Of a stretch of 64,000 bases of DNA, positions 36,505-48,052 are shown piece by piece (the stretch's first letter is position 1; every line of letters begins with the position of its first letter). The stretch comes from Bacteroidetes bacterium UBA4416. Its GTDB lineage: Bacteria > Bacteroidota > Bacteroidia > B-17B0 > Aurantibacillaceae. Below the pieces are notes generated by a model. The model was not told where the DNA came from. It saw only the letters and a program-made list of their open reading frames with translations, and did no database searches. The stretch is taken from NCBI GenBank assembly GCA_002390745.1, contig DGQK01000001.1, positions 1 through 64,000 on the forward strand. The letters are read 5' to 3'. Position numbers and translations under genes: made by a program.

Positions 36505-39500
36505 TTAAAAATCGGTGCTGAGCGACAGGTAGGTGATTCCTTTCTGCACCTTCTTGTCATCAACCCCCCAGGCAAAATCCACGCGGATAAAATAGCCCAG
36601 CAGGCGGGAGCGCAGGCCAAAGCCATAACCGCCTACAAGCGGCTCCTTCTGGTTATAGATCGTGATCGTCACCGGGTTCCCGGGATATACATTTTTATTG
36701 AGCACGTTTTCGTCGCTATACGGATTAGGGCCGTACCAGGCCATTCCCAGGTCGCCGAAGCCCACGATCTGGAAGTTCTGGATAAAGTCGGAACGGATCG
36801 GGCGGTTGAGGAGGTACTTGAAGATCGGGAACCTCAGCTCACTGTTCAGCACCACAAAATTATTACCGTTGCGGATGTTCTGCGTAAAGCCGCGCATGTT
36901 GGTAGCAAGCGTCTGGAACTGGTACTGTTCGGGCTTCACGATATTGATGTCCTGGTTGAACTTCGGATTGATCCAGTTGTCGACACCACCCATGTAATAG
37001 ATCAGGCGATCGGTGCCGAGCGAAGTAGCACCTGCCAGGCGGTTGGCCCAGATAAAATCGCGGTGGATCTTGCGGTAATCCCTGAAATCGAAACCTGCCG
37101 TGATCAGGTCGTGCTGCTGCTCTTTGATCAATCGCCAGTACTCGCCCCATAATTTGAACCGCGTGCCATTGTAGAGGTTCAGGCCACGCTTGCGTGTATT
37201 ATCAAAGATAAATTCCACTTTGGCGCCGCCATAATTGTCATACACATTGCTTTTTGCCAGGCTCACATCGCCGATGGAGGCAAACACGGTGCGGTCGTTA
37301 CGGTACATCAGGGACGCTTTGACAGCCGCCACTTCATTGAAAGGAATTTTCCAGCTGTAACGGGCATCATGCGTCTGCACTTTGGTAACCCCCGAAGCTG
37401 AATTTACTTTGAGGAAAGACTGCCGGTGCAATACCAACTGCTTGTCGATTAGTTTGGTCCTGTTCTCCCAGCTCAGCAAATACTCATTGTCCAGCGATCC
37501 CGCAATACGGAAGCCGGCCACGATCCGCTTATCTTCAAACAGATCGCTTAGTCCGATTTTTACCAGGACATTTAAGCCAGGGTTCAGGTAAACCGGCGAG
37601 CTGCCGCCGGCAAAGCGCTGGTACGCTGTGCCGAGGAAGGAGTTGTCGAGCTGCGTGACTACCTGGTCGGTCCTGAAATTGGTATAATAGTTCTGCTGAA
37701 TAGGAAAGCGCAGCTCATCGGAGCTTTGTACCGGCCCGTTCTGCGGGTCGTTCGTAGCCTGCCCGTTTTGTGCCGGTGCCGTCCTCGTTTCTTTTACCGG
37801 ATCGCGTTTGGCATCTTTTCCGGTAATGGTGTAATTCTCAAAATCAATTCCTGTTTGTATCCTCGTAGCCGTATCTGTTTTCTGAGGCAGGGCCTTTTCC
37901 TGCCGCACCGGGTTAGAGATCTTCATGTTATCCGGATCGGACATCATGCTTGCAGGCCCCGCCCTGAAATGAGTGGGATGCAAAACAGCAGGCGTTGTTT
38001 GGTTATACGGCACCAGGGATTTCACCAGCAGCTTTTCCTTATTGTTCATCACCACGATCTCCGCATAGCTGTTGAACTTGCTGTTGATGTGCTGCTCGCG
38101 GATGTTGTGTTCGTAATTGGTAATGGGCTTCGAGTTATAGAAATAGCGGTAATGCTCGATGGTATCCACAAAGGAAATAGAGCTGTCGAGCACACCGATG
38201 TAGCGGTTATAGATCCCGTTGGCATCGCTCAGGAAAGAGATCACGCCTTTGCCATATTCCTGCGGCAGCACCTCATTGACCATAGGCGTGTTTGTAACCC
38301 TGTAAAGCAGATTCGACTTGCTCACGTTGTTGTAAAAGAACACATCGTTGTTGCGGGAAAATTTCAGGTACAGTTTGTTATCCTCGTTCGATTTGATGGT
38401 ATCGTGGGTTCTGTTCGACTCAAACAAAATGCCTTTGGAGTTATCCACGAACACAGGATTGTTGTCATCCCAGGAGTCGTTGGTGATCTGCTCTATACCT
38501 CCCGTGTTGAGTGTAAAGATGAAGATATCCGATTGTCCTTTTCCCTTCTTCACGGCGCTCATCACGATGCGTTTCCCATCGTGCGAGAAAGAATAGCTGT
38601 TGACTTTTTCAAAACCGGTGATGTTGCGCTTTACTTTTTCTTTGGTGTCCGAATCGTAAGTATGCAGCTTGAGAATATTCTTGCGCTCATAGATCATCGA
38701 TACCACGCTGTTGTTCGGATGCCATCCCAGTATGGGGTAGCTGTTGTCCTCGATCCGCTCCAGCTTGGGATTGAGCTTCAGCAGGCGTTTTTTCTTTTTT
38801 TCGCCGATGGTGTTGAGCCATACTTTATACTGACCGGCCTCGCTGGTGGCATACAGCACTTTTTGCCCGTCGGGGCTTACTTTCAGCTGGTAATAGTGCC
38901 TCGTTTTTTTCTGCTTTTTCACCACCGATTCACCGGTAGGATCGCGGCGTGTGCTATCCTTGTAATCAAAATAGCGCTTGGCATACACATTGGTAAAATC
39001 GTTGGTCATGTTCTGCACCGAAGTACCAAGCACATACAGGAAGGCATTGTTGGGGTTGCGCGTCACCTTGGTCATGTACAGGAGGTTCGGAATAAGCGCC
39101 TCTCCGTAGGTTTCGGCAATGTAGTACCACATGGCATGCCCGGCCGCTGTCGCTTCCTTGCCGGTAAGCTGATTGAACTTATAGAAGCGATCGTTCTTGA
39201 TGGCATCCATCACCTGGTTATCGATATCGGCATTCCAGCCTTCCGATAAATAAGCGATAAGGCCGTTCTTGAACCAATCGGGCAGGGTCAGCAAGGTAGA
39301 GTTCCGGACAATGTCGCGGGTGCGGCCGCCATACATCATCTGGTCGACCATCAGCTCGGCAAGCGCCGCCCGGATCTGGCGGTCCATGTCGGCATGCGAG
39401 CCGTTGAAATACACAAAGATCTTATCACCGATGATGCGCGTCACGCCGCCGATATTTCCCGTTTCCTCCGTCGACAGGCCAATGTTGCTCTGCTTGAAAT

Positions 39501-39789
39501 CATTCTGATTATTGTAAACGATGACATCGATCTTATCATCCATCTGGAAATCGAGGCGCTTCTCCATCACCGGAAGCTGCCGGTTTACCGACACCGACAC
39601 ATAGCGTGCAATGTCCTGCCCGCCTTCATACAGGTAAACCCTGTAGCGCTCAAAATCGAAATACGTCCAGTTGAAGGTTTGATACTGAATGCGGTTTTTA
39701 CCAAATTCCAATTGAGAACCGTAATAAAATTGTGCCTGGGCGAGCTTGACGCAAACGATCAGTATAATTAAGTAAAGAAACCGCTTCAT
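36505..39789 (-). CDS. Large secreted protein: peptidase-MA-like, TolB-type propeller, outer-membrane barrel
   Basis: A 1094-aa protein with a signal peptide (MKRFLYLIILIVCVKLAQAQ). Residues ~30-280 resemble the peptidase MA-like (gluzincin) domain but carry no HExxH. Residues ~310-620 form a TolB/WD40-like propeller (YYQLKVSPDGQKVLYATSE, YSFSHDGKRIVMSAVKKGKG). A Pro/Thr/Gln-rich linker follows, and the last ~350 residues are barrel-like and end SLSTDF with a terminal Phe (GYGFGLRSRLLGYFIRVDFAWG), as in Omp85-type surface-antigen domains. It is probably in the outer membrane with a periplasmic or surface propeller. Start set at 39789; the ATG at 39855 would place 22 residues before the signal peptide. 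Confidence 0.75.
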   Translation of the reverse strand: MKRFLYLIILIVCVKLAQAQFYYGSQLEFGKNRIQYQTFNWTYFDFERYRVYLYEGGQDIARYVSVSVNRQLPVMEKRLDFQMDDKIDVIVYNNQNDFKQSNIGLSTEETGNIGGVTRIIGDKIFVYFNGSHADMDRQIRAALAELMVDQMMYGGRTRDIVRNSTLLTLPDWFKNGLIAYLSEGWNADIDNQVMDAIKNDRFYKFNQLTGKEATAAGHAMWYYIAETYGEALIPNLLYMTKVTRNPNNAFLYVLGTSVQNMTNDFTNVYAKRYFDYKDSTRRDPTGESVVKKQKKTRHYYQLKVSPDGQKVLYATSEAGQYKVWLNTIGEKKKKRLLKLNPKLERIEDNSYPILGWHPNNSVVSMIYERKNILKLHTYDSDTKEKVKRNITGFEKVNSYSFSHDGKRIVMSAVKKGKGQSDIFIFTLNTGGIEQITNDSWDDNNPVFVDNSKGILFESNRTHDTIKSNEDNKLYLKFSRNNDVFFYNNVSKSNLLYRVTNTPMVNEVLPQEYGKGVISFLSDANGIYNRYIGVLDSSISFVDTIEHYRYFYNSKPITNYEHNIREQHINSKFNSYAEIVVMNNKEKLLVKSLVPYNQTTPAVLHPTHFRAGPASMMSDPDNMKISNPVRQEKALPQKTDTATRIQTGIDFENYTITGKDAKRDPVKETRTAPAQNGQATNDPQNGPVQSSDELRFPIQQNYYTNFRTDQVVTQLDNSFLGTAYQRFAGGSSPVYLNPGLNVLVKIGLSDLFEDKRIVAGFRIAGSLDNEYLLSWENRTKLIDKQLVLHRQSFLKVNSASGVTKVQTHDARYSWKIPFNEVAAVKASLMYRNDRTVFASIGDVSLAKSNVYDNYGGAKVEFIFDNTRKRGLNLYNGTRFKLWGEYWRLIKEQQHDLITAGFDFRDYRKIHRDFIWANRLAGATSLGTDRLIYYMGGVDNWINPKFNQDINIVKPEQYQFQTLATNMRGFTQNIRNGNNFVVLNSELRFPIFKYLLNRPIRSDFIQNFQIVGFGDLGMAWYGPNPYSDENVLNKNVYPGNPVTITIYNQKEPLVGGYGFGLRSRLLGYFIRVDFAWGVDDKKVQKGITYLSLSTDF

Positions 39790-39840
39790 TAAATTGTGGG
39801 TAATAAGCCTTAAATTTAGCAAAAATTTATTTAGAAAGCC

Positions 39841-40479
39841 ATGATCCAGATGCACTCTTTTACCTTTGGTCCTTTTCAGGAAAACACCTATTTGCTTTGG
39901 GATGAAACCCTAGAATGCCTGATCATTGATCCGGGCAATAGCACGGCCACGGAGAACAAGGTGCTCAGCGACTTTATTTCAGAAAAAAAGTTAAAACCCG
40001 TTCGCCTGATCCTGACCCACGCCCACATCGACCACATCAACGGCAACAAGTATGTTTTCGATACCTACGGCCTGCTGCCGGAAGTGCACAAGGACGATCT
40101 TTTTTTGATCGAGCGTCACGAGGCTACCGGCGCCATGTACGGCCTTCCGGTTGATCCGAGTCCGATGCCCGGCGCGTTTATTGCGGAAGGCGATGTGATC
40201 CCGTTTGGAAATTCGAAGCTGGATGTGATCCATACTCCGGGCCATGCGCCCGGTCATGTGACATTCTATAACAAGGAGCAGGGATTTATGATCAGCGGCG
40301 ATGTGCTGTTTTACGGCAGTATCGGACGTACCGATCTGCCGATGGGCAATTTCGACACCCTGATCTCTTCTATCAAAAACAAGCTGTTCCCGCTGGGCGA
40401 TGCAATGAAAGTATACAGCGGCCACGGGCCTTCCACCACCATTGGCTTCGAAAAAGCCAATAACCCGTTTCTGGTATAA
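39841..40479 (+). CDS. MBL-fold metallo-hydrolase (glyoxalase II-like)
   Basis: A 212-aa protein with the metal-binding THAHIDHINGN motif (H-x-H-x-D-H) near residue 62, a further His in DVIHTPGHAPGHVTFY and an Asp in GDVLFYGSIGRTDLP, then VYSGHGPSTTIG. This is the compact YcbL/glyoxalase II-like form. Substrate not predictable; thioesters are usual. Alternating use of two metals is expected. ATG start. It is divergent from the barrel protein, with 51 bases between the two starts. Confidence 0.92.
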   Translation: MIQMHSFTFGPFQENTYLLWDETLECLIIDPGNSTATENKVLSDFISEKKLKPVRLILTHAHIDHINGNKYVFDTYGLLPEVHKDDLFLIERHEATGAMYGLPVDPSPMPGAFIAEGDVIPFGNSKLDVIHTPGHAPGHVTFYNKEQGFMISGDVLFYGSIGRTDLPMGNFDTLISSIKNKLFPLGDAMKVYSGHGPSTTIGFEKANNPFLV

Positions 40480-40580
40480 GCCATTTCCGCCTTTTCTTAC
40501 AACAGGCTCTGCACTATGGCAGAAGCCCTGCACCTTATTGTAACTACCCGTAAACAGGACAATTCAGGTATGTTTACGAG

Positions 40581-40611
40581 TTGACAAGACGCTTTTACCG
40601 GCCTATTTTTG
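40581..40611 (+). promoter_or_regulatory. Complete promoter of the Cys-rich secreted protein
   Basis: TTG at 40581-40583 and TATTTTTG at 40604-40611, 20 bases apart: both elements of the Bacteroidota housekeeping promoter at normal spacing, 25 bases before the ATG. Confidence 0.7.
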
Positions 40612-40636
40612 CTTGTAACCATTTAAACCATGCACC

Positions 40637-41056
40637 ATGAAAACACACTTTTCCAAAATGCTGATCATTGCCGCCACAGTATTGGCAGGCCTGTTTGTTC
40701 CGCAAACGCTAAAAGCGCAGGCAAATCCTTACCCGGTAACGAATGCCCTTCCCTGTCCTGTGAGAGTCAATCTTGACATCTACCAGGGCAATATGCAGGG
40801 AGGCACTGTTCCGCCCTGCCTGCTCTGCCGGACCAATCCCGGCATTGTCATTCCTCCGGGAGGCACTATCGTTTTTCCTTTAGGCCCTTGCATGCCTGTA
40901 TGCGATATTGTTGTAACAGTAATGGATATAGGCGGCATTGTGATCTCGCCGGTGTCCGACGCGCTTTCCACCGCGGCTCCAACAACCGGCCCCGGAGCAG
41001 CCTGTGCGCCTATGGTCACGGTGAATGTCATGCCCGGAGGCACCCTGATTAATTAA
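40637..41056 (+). CDS. Small secreted Cys-rich protein of unknown function
   Basis: A 139-aa protein with a signal peptide (MLIIAATVLAGLFVPQTLKAQ). The mature ~110 residues have six Cys (NALPCPVRV, PPCLLCRTN, GPCMPVCDIV, ACAPM) and many Val/Pro/Gly, suggesting a small disulfide-bonded beta fold. It is not recognised. The gene has a full consensus promoter in front and a terminator behind, so it is its own unit. ATG start. Confidence 0.7.
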   Translation: MKTHFSKMLIIAATVLAGLFVPQTLKAQANPYPVTNALPCPVRVNLDIYQGNMQGGTVPPCLLCRTNPGIVIPPGGTIVFPLGPCMPVCDIVVTVMDIGGIVISPVSDALSTAAPTTGPGAACAPMVTVNVMPGGTLIN

Positions 41057-41127
41057 ATGCTCAGCAAATATGGTCGCTAGGCCGCCGTTGAGCCAATATG
41101 GCGCAAAGGCCCTTTTAAAAATCACAG

Positions 41128-41160
41128 GCAGGTAAGCGATGGCTTACCTGCTTTATTTTT
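41128..41160 (+). terminator. Rho-independent terminator of the Cys-rich protein gene
   Basis: A perfect 10-bp stem (41128-41137 with 41142-41151), loop GATG, followed by TTTATTTTT. Confidence 0.85.
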
Positions 41161-41359
41161 GGCAGATACCTGTATTACCAGGGGCAGGAAGATGTATTCT
41201 AGCGGAAGCCAAAAAGCTTCTAACTGCTGGGCTCCCAGGCATTTAATTTTCATTTTTAACAAAAATAAACCGCGGAAAGGGCTTTCATCCGGGCCGAATG
41301 TGTAACCTCATTCTGTTATAGTTGATTGAAAAGGCACTAAGGCTTTTTCAATAAGGACT

Positions 41360-42313
41360 ATGAGATTACTTTCTACGACTAAACTCATGATTTGCCTGCT
41401 GGCAATTCTTACATCGGAGCTCAGGGCACAGGACCCGCAGTTTACCCAGTTTTACGCCAATCCCCTGTACCTGAATCCGGCCTTTGCCGGGAATGTCCGC
41501 TGCCCCAGGATCTGCCTGAACTACAGGAACCAATGGCCCAATATGTCGGGGACCTATGTCACAACCAGCGCCTCTTACGATCAGCATGTGGATGCCCTCA
41601 ACGGCGGCCTTGGCCTGATCGTGACGCAGGACAACCAGGCGCGGGGCACCCTGAATACTACACAGGCCAGCCTGATCTATTCTTACCTTCTGACTCCCAC
41701 CCGCTCCTTTTCCCTCAAATTCGGCTTGCAGGCCGGCTTCTTTCAAAAATCGCTCGACCGCAACAAACTCAACTTCGGGGACATGATCGATTCGCGAAGA
41801 GGCTTTGTCTGGAATACCAATGAGCAGATCCCTTCCCAAAATAAAACCAACCTCGATTTTTCGGCCGGGGTATTGGGTTACAGCAAGCGTTACTTCTTTG
41901 GAGCTGCCGTGCACCACCTTACACAGCCTGAAGAAGGGCTCCAGGGAAATTCAAAGCTTCCCCTGAAAATCACCGGGCATGCAGGCGCCATGATCCCGCT
42001 TGAAAAAGGAAGTGAGTCTTTTATCTCACCCAATATTTTATTCCAGCAGCAGCAGAATTTCACACAGCTGAATCTTGGCCTTTATGTGATCCGCGGCATG
42101 TTTGTGGGCGGGCTCTGGTACAGGAACTCGGATGCGGTGATCGTCCTGCTGGGGCTGCAAACCGACCACATGAAAATCGGGTACAGCTATGATGTAACCG
42201 TATCCAAATTATCGAACAACACGGCAGGCTCGCATGAGGTATCCCTGCAATTCAACTTTGCCTGCAAAAAGAAAAAACCGAAATACAGGCTGATGAGCTG
42301 CCCGAGCTTTTAA
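41360..42313 (+). CDS. PorP/SprF family type IX secretion-associated membrane protein
   Basis: A 317-aa protein with a signal peptide (MICLLAILTSELRAQ). It opens with the family signature DPQFTQFYANPLYLNPAFAG and continues NYRNQWPNMSGTYVTTSASYDQH and NGGLGLIVTQDNQARGTL, then beta-barrel strands. PorP/SprF proteins sit in the outer membrane and attach cargo such as adhesins to the type IX secretion machinery; genomes often hold many copies. A short hairpin (41325-41352) lies just before the ATG. The next two genes encode a sigma factor and an FGE-domain protein, suggesting a regulated surface module. Confidence 0.92.
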   Translation: MRLLSTTKLMICLLAILTSELRAQDPQFTQFYANPLYLNPAFAGNVRCPRICLNYRNQWPNMSGTYVTTSASYDQHVDALNGGLGLIVTQDNQARGTLNTTQASLIYSYLLTPTRSFSLKFGLQAGFFQKSLDRNKLNFGDMIDSRRGFVWNTNEQIPSQNKTNLDFSAGVLGYSKRYFFGAAVHHLTQPEEGLQGNSKLPLKITGHAGAMIPLEKGSESFISPNILFQQQQNFTQLNLGLYVIRGMFVGGLWYRNSDAVIVLLGLQTDHMKIGYSYDVTVSKLSNNTAGSHEVSLQFNFACKKKKPKYRLMSCPSF

Positions 42314-42379
42314 AAAAAACAGGTGCTCGTTGCTCCAAATTGCTTACATTTATTAGTCTTCATAGGACTCCTCCTTTAC

Positions 42380-42928
42380 ATGAACGATTTAATAAAGGAC
42401 ATACGAAAAAAAGATAAAAAGGCGCTGACCCTTCTGTATAACCGTTATGGAAAAAAATTCTACGGCTATGCAGTGAGCCGCTGGAATGTGAGTGAAGACG
42501 ATGCCTGGGAACTGATCTACAAAACCCTGTACAAAGTTATTGAGGTGATCGACAAGTACAGCTTTGAAACGGAAGAGAAATTTAACGGCTTTATGTTCCA
42601 GGTCTTTATCAATAACCTGAGAAACCATTATACCGCCACGAAAAACAAAACCATTGAAACCATAGGACTAGAGGAAAAGCACGGCAGCGTGGAGGAAAAG
42701 GATAGCGATGAGCCGAAAACGGAAAGCCCTTATATGAAATGCCTGAAGAAAGCCATGGAGCAGCTGGAAGACTGGAAACGCATTCTGTTGCTGATGAAGG
42801 CCCAGGATTTTTCATATGCGGAGATCGCACAATACGTCGGCAAACCCGACGAGCAACTGAAAGTATATTACCTGAGAGCCAAACAGGTATTGACCACTAA
42901 AATAAACCAATGCCTGGAAAACAGTTAA
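42380..42928 (+). CDS. RNA polymerase sigma-70 family (ECF-type) factor
   Basis: A 182-aa protein with sigma region 2 (KKALTLLYNRYGKKFYGYAV, VIDKYSFETEEKFNGFMFQVFINNLRNHY in successive helices), an acidic linker, and region 4 (LEDWKRILLLMKAQDFSYAEIAQYVGKPDEQ) with a helix-turn-helix. The usual ECF RaxxR residues are partly changed, so it is somewhat divergent. ATG at 42380 is preferred over the longer frame from 42323. It is one base away from the next gene, which has an N-terminal cytoplasmic segment and a membrane helix and is the likely anti-sigma partner. Confidence 0.85.
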   Translation: MNDLIKDIRKKDKKALTLLYNRYGKKFYGYAVSRWNVSEDDAWELIYKTLYKVIEVIDKYSFETEEKFNGFMFQVFINNLRNHYTATKNKTIETIGLEEKHGSVEEKDSDEPKTESPYMKCLKKAMEQLEDWKRILLLMKAQDFSYAEIAQYVGKPDEQLKVYYLRAKQVLTTKINQCLENS

Positions 42929-42929
42929 G

Positions 42930-44396
42930 ATGTCAGACCATAAACCCATAAACGAACAGGACCTGGATGCCCTGCTCCGGGAGCATTTCCTGGAGGAGAA
43001 CGGTGAATCGCAAAACCGGCAGGATGCCAATTTTGTGCTGGCGCAGGAATACGACGTTCCGATCGATGCTTCCAAAGAGCAGGAAATGCTATCGCGCCTG
43101 CAACAAAAGCCACGTGGCTTAGGTAACGCGGGCTTGTTCCTCAGCCTGGCTGCCGCAGGAATTTTATCCATCCTTGGCATTTATCTTTTCTCTGCATACT
43201 CCACGACCTCCAAGACGCCTGCCCCACCGGAAAAAAATACAAGGGCTTCGGGCAATGCCGTTTCGCCTGCCGCCACGGAACCGGAAGGCTCTAACCCCGA
43301 CGGGGCAAGCCTTTCCATGAAAATGGCCGACACCTTCGACCGCCCGAATAATGCGGCACTCTCCACCCTGATCGAAGACAGCCTGCGGCTGAAACAGAGC
43401 CCGGCAAAACAAAAAGATGTAGCCATCATTAAAATAGAGAAAGCGGAAAAGCATGTTCCTGTTCTTACCGAAAAAGACCGGCTCAAATACAAGGTGATCA
43501 AGCACCAAATGATTGCCTCGCTGGTGAAGCTGAACAAGAACCTGTACACGAAAATCCCTGCATACAAAACTGTGCACGCAGGCGAGCCGGTGATCCTGGA
43601 TGGCTTTGCGATCCGCAACGTGGGCATTACCAACCTCGAATACAAGGCTTTCCTGGCCGACCTGCTGGCCCGCAACAGGAACGAGGATTACCTGGCCTGC
43701 GAGGTACATAGCGAAAACTGGGTAAAACACGGTTGCAACACACTGGCCGCTGATTATTTCCAGGACAAAACCTATAACGATTTCCCGGTGGTAAACATCA
43801 GTTACGACGCTGCCAAGTTATTCTGCAAATGGCTGGAAGAGGAAACCGGCGACTACATCCGGCAAAATAACCTGAAATTGAAACCGCTGAAAATCCGGTT
43901 GCCTTACGATGAAGAATGGGTATTCTCTGCCCGCGAAGGCTATGCGAAGATCGCTTTCGAAAAGGGCTATAATACCATCTACGATGAATCGGCAGGGCTG
44001 GTGAACCGCTCCTTCACCAACCGCGTTGAGCTGGTGAAGAAACATGCCGAGCGTGTAGACACGTTATACAGCTATTATGCTACCAACCGCTATGGATGGA
44101 CCGAAAAAGACATGACCGACTTTTTTGCCACCGGCCTGAGCTATTACAGCAGCGAGCCTGCCGATACTATCCTTCCCGAACGCATGAAAGTGCTTGGCAA
44201 GTTTGGCCACGTGTCGGAAATGGTGCCGCAAAAGAACAACAATAAATTATGGCTGTCGGGGTTGAGCTGGAAGAACAAGGAAGAATACCGTAAACTGGAG
44301 CAGGAATTTAAAACCAACACGTCTTCTCCTTTTGTCGGCTTCCGCATCGTTGTCATCAACCCAACCGACCCGGAATACAAAAATCCGTTCTGGTAG
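42930..44396 (+). CDS. Membrane protein: anti-sigma-like N-terminus fused to an FGE-sulfatase domain
   Basis: A 488-aa protein. Residues 1-64 are cytoplasmic and charged; 67-89 form the only membrane helix; 95-185 are a low-complexity periplasmic linker; ~205-480 resemble the FGE-sulfatase/SUMF1 fold found in GldJ and GldK: GEPVILDGFAIRNVGITNLEYKAFL, FPVVNISYDAAKLFCKWLEEETG (in two steps), KIRLPYDEEWVFSARE and FVGFRIVV. The gene starts one base after the sigma factor, so translation is probably coupled. The layout suggests an anti-sigma factor that senses the periplasm through an FGE domain. This role is inference; the FGE domain itself is well supported. Confidence 0.82.
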   Translation: MSDHKPINEQDLDALLREHFLEENGESQNRQDANFVLAQEYDVPIDASKEQEMLSRLQQKPRGLGNAGLFLSLAAAGILSILGIYLFSAYSTTSKTPAPPEKNTRASGNAVSPAATEPEGSNPDGASLSMKMADTFDRPNNAALSTLIEDSLRLKQSPAKQKDVAIIKIEKAEKHVPVLTEKDRLKYKVIKHQMIASLVKLNKNLYTKIPAYKTVHAGEPVILDGFAIRNVGITNLEYKAFLADLLARNRNEDYLACEVHSENWVKHGCNTLAADYFQDKTYNDFPVVNISYDAAKLFCKWLEEETGDYIRQNNLKLKPLKIRLPYDEEWVFSAREGYAKIAFEKGYNTIYDESAGLVNRSFTNRVELVKKHAERVDTLYSYYATNRYGWTEKDMTDFFATGLSYYSSEPADTILPERMKVLGKFGHVSEMVPQKNNNKLWLSGLSWKNKEEYRKLEQEFKTNTSSPFVGFRIVVINPTDPEYKNPFW

Positions 44397-44512
44397 TGCT
44401 TACGCGATCTGCCGGAACAATTTTCATTCTTTCCGATAGAAGATGAAAGATAAAGGATTTAAGAGAAGCCAATCTTTAATCTTTATATCTTTGGTCTTTT
44501 AATCTATGCCCG

Positions 44513-46505
<1,993 letters not shown>

Positions 46506-46519
<14 letters not shown>

Positions 46520-47516
46520 ACACATACGATCTGTATTCTGCGGAACACTGCTGTTCTTCTTCCTTCTATGCACTTCGTTTCAATCATTTTCCCAGGCACT
46601 GGCTCCAACTGCCGAATCGGCCTTTGAGCCGCAGCTCCCTTTTAACACCAAATACATCAGGGAGCGAAAGATCAAGTCGATCACCTTCGACATCCTGGAT
46701 AAAAAAGATTTCCAGGTAGCTGAAGACAAGGGCCTGCTGAACTATTACGAATTCAACAAACAGGGCTTACTGTCGCGGTATTACTATACCTCTATCATCA
46801 AGGTCATTGAAAAGGAATACCACCATGATGCCGTTTACCGGAAACACAGGAAGGTGAGCAATGCCTATTCCTACACAAAAAACGAATACGTTTACGACAC
46901 CGTTTCCACCACTTATTTTTACGACAACCTCGACCTGCTGAAACTCAAGCGATACAACGACGGGGCATATTACGAAAGCCGGTATTACTCCTATTCTCCG
47001 GCCAACCGGCCTGTCAGCGAGATGCGCTTCAAGGAAACCAACACATCAACCAGCAAATCCGAATTTAAGCTTGGAACACAAACCATGCTGAGCGAAGAAA
47101 CCTTTGAATACATGGTCACAGGCAAAAACCAGTACAAGAAGATCTGCCGGAACGATGAAGACCGGGTTTATAAAGAGATCATCTACAACTTCAATGACGC
47201 GCAGCAGCTCACAGGAATCAATGAGCAGTACACGGCTACCTGGATCTCCCAGACCAGTGATTTTGCTTATAATGCCAAAGGACAGCTGATCTCGGCTGTG
47301 TACAAGAGCAACAGCAACGGGGAAATGACCTTAAGCCGCAGCTATGAGTACGACAGCAACGATTGCCTGCTGACGGAAAGACAATTCAAGAACGGCGTTC
47401 TGCTGAAAGAGATCAGCTATGTAACCGGGGCTGACAAAACATTACACTCCTATATTATCCGCGATCCCAACGGTAAAAGCATGCGCATTGTGAAGCTTAT
47501 ATACCAGTATTACTGA
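46506..47516 (+). CDS. Secreted YD-repeat-like protein
   Basis: An unrecognised 336-aa protein with a signal-peptide-like start ([27 protein letters not shown] spread over residues 4-30) and repeated YD-type strands: [50 protein letters not shown]. These resemble the single-strand units of RHS/YD-repeat proteins but without a toxin end. The start is uncertain: ATG at 46443 or 46419 would overlap the DUF255 gene by 77-101 bases, so TTG at 46506 (14-base overlap) is chosen. It is similar in plan to the gene at 48053-49003. Confidence 0.7.
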
Positions 47517-47542
47517 GTAATTTACTGAATCTCAGCATTTAC

Positions 47543-47574
47543 TTTGCCGGTTAATAAATAATTACCTATATTTG
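47543..47574 (+). promoter_or_regulatory. Complete promoter of the cold-shock gene
   Basis: TTTG at 47543-47546, 20-base spacer, TATATTTG at 47567-47574: the full Bacteroidota consensus. Confidence 0.75.
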
Positions 47575-47580
47575 TGTGCT

Positions 47581-47760
47581 TCTTGTGAAGATTGTATCAC
47601 AATCTGGTTTGTAACCCTTAATTGCAATTCAAAAAATTTTACAATTTCTTAGCAGTAGGCTTCCTGGATATGCCTGAGAAATCAACGCATGCACACAAGC
47701 CGACAAAGAAGCGAGTTAAATAATTTAAAACCCTGCTCTACGCAGGAAAAACAAAACACC
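47581..47760 (+). promoter_or_regulatory. Long leader of the cold-shock gene
   Basis: From the predicted transcription start (about 47581) to the ATG lie about 180 bases of untranslated RNA, rich in A/T at first and then mixed. Long structured leaders control cold-shock genes in other bacteria. A frame extending the protein to 47689 is not believed, because the conserved fold starts at MNKGTVKFF. Confidence 0.45.
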
Positions 47761-47949
47761 ATGAACAAAGGAACAGTAAAATTTTTCAATGAAACCAAAG
47801 GTTTCGGATTTATTAAAGACGAGAACGGACAAGAAATATTCGTGCACGTTACCGGATTAAAAGAAGAGATCCGCGAAAACGACGAAGTTGTTTACGACGT
47901 GCAGGACGGCAAAAAAGGCCTGAATGCGGTTAATGTAAGCTTAGCTTAA
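47761..47949 (+). CDS. cspA: Cold-shock domain protein
   Basis: A 62-aa single CSD protein with both RNA-binding motifs: KGFGFI (RNP1) and IFVHVT (RNP2). It is slightly shorter than E. coli CspA and belongs to the compact Bacteroidota form. It binds single-stranded RNA or DNA and melts RNA structure. A full consensus promoter, a long leader and a strong terminator make it its own unit. The gene symbol is by family resemblance; paralogues probably exist elsewhere. Confidence 0.93.
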   Translation: MNKGTVKFFNETKGFGFIKDENGQEIFVHVTGLKEEIRENDEVVYDVQDGKKGLNAVNVSLA

Positions 47950-47967
47950 TTAGTTGCATCACCCATC

Positions 47968-47997
47968 AAAAAGCAGACTTTACAGTCTGCTTTTTTT
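47968..47997 (+). terminator. Rho-independent terminator of the cold-shock gene
   Basis: A 12-bp perfect stem (47968-47979 with 47984-47995), loop TTAC, then T7. Confidence 0.88.
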
Positions 47998-48036
47998 ATG
48001 CCCGTAAGCCTTCGGCGGTTTTGCAGAAAAATTTGC

Positions 48037-48044
48037 TATATTTA
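48037..48044 (+). promoter_or_regulatory. -7-like element of the second YD-repeat-like gene
   Basis: TATATTTA, one base off the consensus, eight bases before the ATG. The 14-base string CTATATTTAATCGT here also occurs at 63044-63057 before the GT4 gene. Confidence 0.4.
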
Positions 48045-48052
48045 ATCGTCAT

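Noticed and set aside
37726..39249. 507-codon plus-strand frame antisense to the propeller/barrel gene
   Set aside because: It is a shadow of a gene with strong signal peptide, domain and codon evidence on the other strand. The same holds for the long frames at 49564-50808 (antisense to uvrC), 186-1232, 1679-2470 and 19806-20681.
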